In this document: positions 1 to 8,200 of the stretch, in pieces | Layout: every line of letters starts with the position of its first letter | How positions within the stretch are numbered: the first letter of the stretch is position 1 | Assembly (NCBI GenBank): GCA_028565635.1 | Contig: JAOXYB010023458.1 | Location: 1-16,537, forward strand | Origin: Phoronis ovalis | Taxonomy: Eukaryota > Phoronida > Phoronidae | Length of the DNA stretch: 16,537 nucleotides | Direction of reading: 5' to 3' | The notes under the pieces: model-generated | Database searches by the model: none | The model's input: the letters and a program-made list of their open reading frames with translations, nothing else | Told to the model about the DNA's origin: nothing | Program-made: the position numbers and the translations under genes

Positions 1-1510
1 CATATATACTGTCCCTTTCAGAGAAGCCACAAATTACATTAAGCTGGACCACAAAAAATTAATATGGTGCTACGGGACAACGCACCTAAAAAGAAACATC
101 TGCACCACAACTCATAAAATCCGTTATTCCCCAATGGACAGAATCATGCATTCTAAGTAATCAGCACCGTGACAGGTGTCACATACAAACAAATATTTAC
201 AATAAAATAAGGTCCCAAACTTGTAGTAATTAAGGTATCGGATCAGACGAAACATCTTATAACTATTCTTAAGCAAAAGCAAAGCGTGACTCAGTCTGAA
301 TAAATCTATCCATACCTTCTCAACTAACGTCTGGGCTTAACCATAGTCAATTTTTGTTTCTTATCTCGAAAAGCAGAATAACGATAACCCCTTTATTTAT
401 ATATAAATTTTACTTTCAGCAAGTACATTTATACATAAGTAGTGCGGAATTAATCGAAATAACAGTTTCTTCCATATTGCCAACCGATGGTGATAAATTG
501 TACAACAAGCCTTAACAATTGATAAATAAAGCTACTGCTATTATGTGTAAATTGTAAAGGTTGACCTTACGGAGATATTTTGACAGAAAACATATATATT
601 TTCAAAAGTATTAATTGATATCATAATGTCACATAGTTGGTTTCATCAAATTAGCGGCTCACAGTATCACAAGTATTAAACTAACTATACAGGTAATTTG
701 GCAACATGCGTTTGTAACTGCATTTCACATTATAGCGTTCATTCCCTAAACTACGTACAGTTTCGTACATACATACATTATTACACACGTGGAATTAACG
801 AAGGGTTAACTAATCAAACAAGTCAAACTTGATGGTTGTAACATCACCCGTGAAAGTTTGTCATATTATTATTTACACTTAAGATAAAATTGATAAAAAG
901 GGTTAATTGAATTTAGATGGAATTTAAAAAATCTGTCATTGTACTCCATACAAACCCTTATAAGTGTCTCCCTCAAGACTATCAGACTAATAGGCACAGC
1001 TTGAGAGAAAATAAATTATAATGGTAATTTGTGGATTATATTCCTGAAAAAAAAACTTAAAGTCAAAATAAAGGAAAAGGTGATATATTTTCTTAGTAAA
1101 CATGCCAATACGCACTAGGCATTCCAATGCACTAACTATTTTCTAGAGGGACAATAGAAAGTAAGCAAGATTGTGGCTTCATGCGGCGAGTTAAAAGTGA
1201 AGTCAATATAATTTCATCAACCATGACAGTCTATCCTTGGGAAACATTATCAGATCTGAAAAATTATAGGGGCTGTCTTGTTATACACTTAAACGACCCA
1301 TATACACCATTATACCCTTATACAGGTATCCCAGAACTATTGTTTTTTTTGATGATTTCGGATGTTTCCATGGCCGTTCATCTTTCGTTACATCGTCAGT
1401 GAGAAAGATGAGAATAGGTTGAATATAAGGTTAAATTATTTTTTCCCGCATAAATGTTCTTTAAAACTGATAATTTAAATTATATTTTTTAAACTTGGCC
1501 AAATAAGTCT
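1..1510. other. AT-rich region without recognisable gene
   Basis: I read both strands and found no splice-joined coding signal, RNA gene or clear repeat. The longest open frame (plus strand, 1181-1402) has no recognisable motif. I looked on the minus strand for a second half of the lectin-like domain encoded at 1759-2157, especially an exon with the WxxG and terminal cysteine pattern, and did not find one. Short open stretches exist around 1180-1440 on the minus strand, but they do not join to that gene with convincing splice sites. Confidence 0.5.
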
Positions 1511-1869
1511 CAATACCATCCACAATTATTCAACCCTACATTCCTTATATTATACATTTAGCTTTTTGAATGATTATTAGCATTTTTTACATAGACTAAA
1601 TGATAGTCTGAACTAATATCAATATTTAAACGTGTCTTCATTCCACAATGCAGAAAGTGGGTAGTACCAAGTAGAATATTACATTACAATCCAATAACAC
1701 CCACAATTATTCAATCTTACATTCCTCACATTATACATTTAGCTTTTTGAATGTTTTTTTAAACATTTTTTACATAGACTAAATGATCCAAACCCATATC
1801 AATATATAATTTCGTATTTCCAAAACCTGTCTTCATTCCATAATGCAAAAAATGGATAGTACCAAGTAG
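1511..1869. repeat. Tandem duplication of a ~165-180 bp unit
   Basis: Two direct copies lie side by side, at about 1511-1674 and 1692-1869. Both run from a CACAATTATTCAA segment through CATTTAGCTTTTTGAATG, TTTTTTACATAGACTAAATGAT and a CTTCATTCCA segment to TAGTACCAAGTAG. They differ by scattered substitutions and by a short indel in the middle. The right copy overlaps the 3' half of the terminal exon of the small secreted-protein gene on the minus strand. The left copy lies downstream of that gene's stop codon. Confidence 0.85.
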
Positions 1870-2157
1870 CACTGGGTCGAATAACTTCAATCCACCATAT
1901 CCAGCATTACTCGGGCATACATCATTGCAATCCATAAATTTAACGCTGTCATAGAAATATGCTTTTTCTGAATATAAATACCTCTTAAAATATAAATAAA
2001 CATATTTTAACATGAAATATAGTAAAAATAGCTTACCCGGTGTTCTGTAACTTAGAGCATGTTCATTCTCGGATAATAATGGCAATTTACCAGCTTTTAT
2101 CAAACTAGAAAACACTGACGATGAAATGATAAATAAATATACTATCTTCCACCACAT
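1759..2157 (-). CDS. Small secreted protein, possible partial C-type-lectin-like domain
   Basis: Two exons join in phase: 2157-2037 and 1967-1759, with a 69-nt intron (donor CCGG|gtaagc, acceptor ttatattcag). The product is 109 residues. Residues 1-23 look like a signal peptide: MWWK, then a hydrophobic run IVYLFIISSSVFSSLI, then a Lys-Ala-Gly exit. The second exon starts at a clean acceptor inside a longer open frame. It encodes an aromatic strand (KAYFYDSVKF), two close cysteines (C54, C58), a GGLKLFDP segment, a FL-containing helix-like stretch, and LYIDMGLD near the end. Cys, then GGxL..D, then an FL helix, then YIxxGL is the order seen in the first half of C-type-lectin-like domains. The second half, with the WxxG and the last cysteines, is absent, so the gene is either truncated or continues through an exon I could not find. 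The signal peptide and intron are visible; the lectin assignment is inference and weak. Confidence 0.45.
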   Translation of the reverse strand: MWWKIVYLFIISSSVFSSLIKAGKLPLLSENEHALSYRTPGKLFLLYFMLKYVYLYFKRYLYSEKAYFYDSVKFMDCNDVCPSNAGYGGLKLFDPVLLGTIHFLHYGMKTGFGNTKLYIDMGLDHLVYVKNV

Positions 2158-4700
2158 ATTGTCGGCAACGTTTCCTGCGATGTATTGAAACTGTTTATCA
2201 GCAGGTTACTCCGAAGAAAATGATTTACGCTTGATATTTCACCAATTAAATTAGTTATTTCTCTCAGTTAAAAAAATATTCCTTGGGATTCACCAAAAAA
2301 TACTTCTGCTAAATGCAATCTCTAAACTCCTATTAAAAATGATAAATATGTAAGATAGACGGAGGCAAATAAACCCAATACGTCCTCGCGCCGTGAAAGG
2401 TGGCTACAAATGAGTAGTGTTCCCTTGTAAAACAGGTACACAATACAATATACACATGCACGCACTATGTAACACGTGACAGGCATACCAATACCACTGC
2501 GGTTAATTCCTAGTATTTAAATGTCTCGACGTTAATTCATAAAAATTATGCACTGCATAAACAATTAGCCAATGAAAAGTCCGGAAACAAAACTCGTTCA
2601 GGCTTGTCAGTATTTCACCTGCTTCGATTTTTTGAAATCTCTAAAAGAAGTCTCGAGTGATAAAATATTTAAAAACCTTCAATGCTACTAGTTGATGTGT
2701 GAAAATCTTACGTAATAGTAATCCTACCAGTATAACTTTGCCATTAAATGCATTGAGCCAGCAAATTTTCACGGTGCATAAAATCGGATTAAAGTTCTAC
2801 CTTTAAAAGATTATTTATACAAATATGTAATCATTTTACACTCCTTCCCACCCCTTGACAATGATAGTATTTTAATTGGAGGAACCAGTTTTTAATCTTG
2901 TCTTGTTCTTTAAGGTGGACAATTCGAGTTGGTCGTAATTTAGAAGACGCTTGCCATATTTCACTTGATAGAATATATCCGAAATAAACTGATTTTATAT
3001 ACAAGATCGTAACATAAGTAATGCATGACTACATTTTCGCATGATATAGCATGTTTATTATTATTCTGGATCAGAATAACACGCATATATGAGTCTTACA
3101 AGTATTTTACACGAAACATGTGAGAAATGTGAACATTTTTCGTACACTTATTAGCTAGAAGCCCTGTACCTGGGGCCTGTATATAAGAAAAACGCGTAGT
3201 GGGGAATATCACGTCGGAATCATGATTATCACGGAATCGTTTCTGCTGGTATAAATGCCGGGTTCAATTGAAAACGCACAGTCCCAGAATGTAGTAAAAA
3301 TCGGAATAGGTACTTCAACCATTTTTTAAGTTGATTACCCTACATTCATTGTCTTTATGACAAAGAAACGTTGCGTATTTAAGCTTAAAGTTACAAAGGC
3401 AGTAAAAGTCTTAGTTAATAAAAACATTCCAATGTTAATAACCCGATAAATCACAGGATTTTGAAAAGCGTCATTAAGATTTAATAAAAAGCGTTAAAAA
3501 ACTGTAAGTTTAACTTCTAATTTACTGGTAATAAAATGCGTATTTTGATATTAACAAAAGGTAATGACAGTCGGAATATCTAAAGAACACGAGAACTGTT
3601 GACATCCAGGACGGACGGAGGTAACGAACCGTTTCAATAAACGTACTATAGAAACGCGTATTATGTATATTCCACGTTCAGTTTGCAAATTCGTTGTTGA
3701 GTATATTTGTTTATTGCTGTTACTACTGAAATTATTTTAAATGTACGGCAGTGCATCATGATTACCATTCTCTCGACTAATGGTCTGGGTACTTCAATAA
3801 ACAACGCCACCTATGAACAATACGATAACAATAGTATACTACATACGGGGCTATACTTATCACTCTCATAAACCCCGAAGTCTCATCGCTGGGGACACCC
3901 TCGAGTACAACATATGTGAACAAATAAATCAATTCAATATCTTCATTATTTATTTGACTACAGTACTTCTCTAATAACACAGTAACGTTTTGACATCAAG
4001 AAGTCCGGCTTTCTCCACCTGTTTTATGTTATTTGACATAACTACTGATTTAATTCCCCAGGTCAAAGATTAAAGGTTAATTATATTTTTCAGGCAAAAT
4101 TATTGAGGAAAACTTAGAACATTTGAAAATGCCTAATATTATTGCAGCTACAGCAAGTCATTGTTTTTTTTTATAAATCTCGCAACTAGTAAATGTTCCT
4201 GTGATTAACCCCAGGGATTAAACTTCTTAACTAGCTGGGTGTCCTAGAAAAGTTGCAAACAACCTTTACCTTTCATTACTCTTCACTCAAGTTAGTGCAT
4301 GATATGGTAAAACTGGGACTGTTATAAATAGTTATGAGTCCCAGTGTAAAATTAGAATTATATAAGAATTCATTTTCTCATAAAGTTTGAATAATTCTTT
4401 TAAGAATTTTAATTCCAGAGGCAGAGAAATCTTACATAATTCTAATTTTCCATGGATATATCATGATAATTAGAACCCTCAACGAAGTTATAAGATGAAC
4501 ATTTTCCTAAATTACGATTCCTCCTAGTGGCTATGCGAATATCTCAACCTTCATAGGAATTTTCAAATGATGTTACTCTTCTAAAAATATACCAAAGGTA
4601 ATAAGATATGTCTAACATACAAATATCTCATATTTGAAGAACATCATACAACAAGTATATTATCTTTGTGTATAACACAAAATAAATTAATGCCACCAAA
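2158..4700. other. Intergenic region, no supported gene
   Basis: This stretch separates the small secreted-protein gene from the 3' end of the PHC gene. The longest frame is on the minus strand (3777-3980, 67 codons). It has no recognisable domain, and I could not tie it to flanking exons. Base composition is AT-rich throughout. The only structure I note is a small inverted repeat at 4348-4449, listed separately. The 5' flank of the secreted-protein gene would lie just above 2157, but I see no decisive promoter motif there. Confidence 0.5.
4348..4449. repeat. 14-bp perfect inverted repeat enclosing ~100 bp
   Basis: The sequence AAAATTAGAATTAT at 4348-4361 returns exactly in inverted form at 4436-4449. 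The next few bases inward also pair imperfectly. The interior contains further AATTCTT/AAGAATT palindromic bits. It could be a decayed very short MITE or a hairpin in AT-rich DNA. No clear target-site duplication flanks it. Confidence 0.45.
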
Positions 4701-4709
4701 ATAATCTCT

Positions 4710-5007
4710 ACATACAACAAAAAAACATTTATTACAATTGATCTGCAGTTCAACACACCAAGTTTAACGTGTCTAATACTGTTTTAAATTTTTTCTCAGT
4801 TATAGCATAATTTTAAGCTGCATTTCTGCATGTTTATCTATTGGACAGTGAATCATTAAAATGAATTAGTCTAGTAATGTAAATGCAACATGCTAGATCA
4901 ACACCCATGTTTGCTATAAAACAAACAGAGATAAAGTACAGTAATCAGGATTTAACCCTTTTTGCTGATCAGGGATACCAATATGCCTTTTTATCAAATA
5001 TAAGTAT
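4710..5007 (-). other. PHC: Predicted 3' UTR of the PHC gene
   Basis: This is transcribed sequence inferred to follow the PHC stop codon (5008-5010). A canonical AATAAA hexamer on the minus strand lies at 4733-4728. Cleavage would be expected 10-30 nt further on, near 4700-4718, giving a short 3' UTR of about 300 nt. The exact end is inferred from the hexamer alone. Confidence 0.5.
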
Positions 5008-5205
5008 TCAGCTGCTATCTGCTTTCATAGTGTTAATTCTTGAACATATTTTCAATGCTGGTCCAAGCTTCATATTCATAGCTGACATCAGGTGATCTTC
5101 TTTCAACAGCATCAGAGCCTGTCCATCTATTTCTTGTGCTCGGAAAGAGTCTGCATATGGTTCACATCCAGGCATACCCCTTACAAACTCATACACCTCC
5201 TGAAC
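5008..5205 (-). other. PHC: PHC terminal exon, SAM domain
   Basis: This exon encodes residues 622-686 and begins at acceptor ttttctag. It holds nearly the whole SAM domain; the first few residues (LAKWT) come from the previous exon. The segment LLKEDHLMSAMNMKLGPALK (655-673) is almost identical to animal polyhomeotic SAM domains and is the strongest single identifier of the gene. It covers helix 4 and the start of helix 5, which includes the end-helix face used for head-to-tail polymerisation in known PHC SAMs. The protein ends four residues after the domain (ADSS), as in other PHCs, where SAM is C-terminal. Confidence 0.95.
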
Positions 5206-8200
5206 CTAGAAAATAATCAGCAGTATAATGCAATACAATATTTGTGTGTTAACATTCTGCCAATCAGAATGTACAGTAGTATTTATGGCCCTGTACATGA
5301 CACACTTATTCTTTGATTTTAGCATCACAAGTATCCCTAATTAATATAAACGTGACACTGCACAAGTCAGGTGTAAAGTATAATGAGACAACAAAGCATT
5401 ATCAGAAACTGCAATAACAGGTACAGCTAGCAGGGCACTGTACATAAGAGCACAAGGCATGGCAGATAAAGTCTAATATACATACGGTCCACTTAGCAAG
5501 ATTCGTTCTGTTGTTGTCCTGAGACAGTTCATTGGGAGTTGATGGTGAAGAGGAGCTATCATCTATCGTCTGATTGGATGAAGTACTGTGTTCATCATCA
5601 GCTGGAGCATCCATTCCATGCAGACGCTACAAATATTATCAAAGATAAAAAAGATTGTCCACATTAAACATTCAGAAGTAAACAGCCTTTAGTTGACTTT
5701 CCATAAGTTATAATACTTGCTTGAGGTATTCTTTAAACACAAATCAATGCTTTTTCAGAAGTATTCAAGGATACATACCCTTTGTAGCATTAGTCGGCTA
5801 CCTTGACCTCGCTTCCAACCTTTTTTCATCAACATCTGCTTCTTCTTACGAATGTATTTAGCACCAATACCTGCCAGAATGATTTACATTTTCAATATGT
5901 TTCACACTATATATAGCTTTATTTGGGATGGAATAGCGTAGTTTTACTGGTTGGAAATCATTTATAACCAGATTATTTTATTATAACCAAAGTCAAAATT
6001 TTATCAATCCATGCCACCGTCCCTAAAAGTGCAAGCACTCAAGATGTATCATGTTATATTATATCCCATAATACTCAAGTTGATAATGTCATATAAATAC
6101 ATACAATTCTAGTGCTTCTATGACATCATCAATTTGAGTATTATTGGATAAAATGGCTTCTTGTATATCAATTTCGTAGTTCACACAAAACCACCTATAA
6201 CTTTTGAAAGAATTACGCAGTTTTGAAATTCTTTTTGGAAAATGTTCTAATATGATACATTCAGAGGTATAGCTAGTGCTTGTCTTGCATTTTAATGCAC
6301 CACTTCCTAGGGCAATTAAGATATATGGTAATTCTTCTCAATTCGTACACCTCCATTATTCGTACACACCCCTTTTTCAGATTATATAATTTCTGAAATT
6401 CGTACACCCCCATTAATTGAGAATTTGGTGTTTCTCTAGATTTGTACACCTAGTTTTTCTTGGATTTTTGGGGGTTTCTCAAAGATCAAAATATATTTTT
6501 CGGGAATTCCCATATTCGTACACCCCCTTTACGCATTTATTATAGTTTCCGAGAATTCGTACACCAATATTTTCGGAGAATTTTGTATTTCCCAAATTCC
6601 CCAAAATTAAAAAAAATAAATTTTTTTGTACGAATTTGAGAAGAATTACCGTAGTTTAATACAGCAAAACTTACTTGAGCCCGGATGGATTCCTTTCGAT
6701 TTATGTGAAACAAGCCTTCTGGAACATGCAACATTGTATCGTTTGGCACATGCAACAGAACAAAATCGCTTAGACCGCCGGAATTTTGTCATCAGATCTA
6801 CTTTTCCACAGAATTCGCATTTTAATTGGATTGGACCTGAAATAAATATAGCAAGACAAAATTACAATACAATGTGATGTTATTACATTCCTTAAATACC
6901 AAGAACTGTATACCCATACCAAGAACTGTTATTACCTGACTCAGCTCTATAGCCATCATCTTCTGACTGTGATGAAATCTTGGATAGTTTGGGAGGAGGA
7001 TCAGATGCATCTGTCATTAATGAAGATGGTTGAACCTATTCAAGTAGATAAATTTTATCATCGCCAAATTAAATTGGAATTGGTAGTAAATACGCAATTG
7101 AAAGCTAATTACACAAAAAAAACATGAAACAAATATAGTGGCCAGTAATAGCTGCAAACTAGTTAGAATGAAACAGAATCAGTGATAATCACAGAGACAT
7201 TTCAATCATATTTCAATGAGTCTTTATTAAATAGCAAATACAATTAACATCCAATGAGACCTCTACAAGATGTAAATTATAAGCTTAAAATTTTTGTTGT
7301 TAGGATAATCCAATTCTTCAGGTAAAATATGTGCAAAATACAATCTTTGTGTACATCCAGAATTAGCATCTTTTACAAGGTAAGTATGCCTAGATGGAAT
7401 TTCCATATCAAAACAACAGTCAATTCAATTTTAGATGCACTTTATACAATGTCAATTGGAACTAAATCCCCAAGAACAATGTGGTAAATCAATAGCTGGC
7501 TATTATTTTTTCCAAATGACACTGTAACCATAATTTTAAACTTTACCATATACTTACTGGAAAAGGTAGAGGCCCCTCTTCGATGACAAAACCATCAATG
7601 AAATGAGTCAGAGTCTGAGGTTTTACAATAGCCCTTTGTATCTCTTTCTCAGCAAACAAACCATCGCCTTGACTTGCCAAATTTGTCAGCTTTGGCATTT
7701 CATTACTGGTTGTTGCAATATCAACTGATTCAGCTTGTTTAGTGCTTGGCAAGGTAGATGAAGTAGCCTTTGGAGATTTTGATAAATCTCGGTATAAATT
7801 TGGATTTGGTACTTTGACTAAATTAGCCGGTTTATACATGTCTGTATATCTGTGCCCTGTATGCTTCATTCTTGCCTTCATCATATTCTGTGCCCCTCCT
7901 TGATAATTCATAGGTGATACATTTGTCACAAATCCTCTCGATGCTATAGGTGTGATGCGAGCTTGTGTACTGTTAGATCGTTTCACTGCTAAGCTAACAC
8001 CAGGTGGTGTTTTTCTCTGGAGATTTTCTAAACGAGGACGCCCTGGCCTGGCAGCCATAATTGGTCCAATATTTTGTATGAGAGGTGGTCCTTGTAAATC
8101 AGCTGGTGGTCGCACAGAGGGATTTCCCAAGAGTTGTTGACCTAAATTTCAAGTATTGCAAAGAATGGGAGGTTTTCCAATGCATACAATGTTATAAGAT

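Noticed and set aside
1181-1402. Plus-strand 73-codon frame
   Set aside because: It has no motif, no splice context and no partner. I also tested the opposite strand as a missing lectin exon and found no fitting cysteine pattern.
3777-3980. Minus-strand 67-codon frame
   Set aside because: It has no domain, no homology I recognise and no convincing partner exons. Its length is not exceptional.
4883-5316. Plus-strand frames at 4883-5095 and 5092-5316
   Set aside because: They overlap the PHC SAM exon and predicted 3' UTR in antisense and have no recognisable features.
6626-6877. Plus-strand 83-codon frame over the zinc-finger exon
   Set aside because: It is the antisense shadow of the PHC FCS exon plus the MITE end. 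The minus strand gives a canonical FCS finger with proper splice sites.
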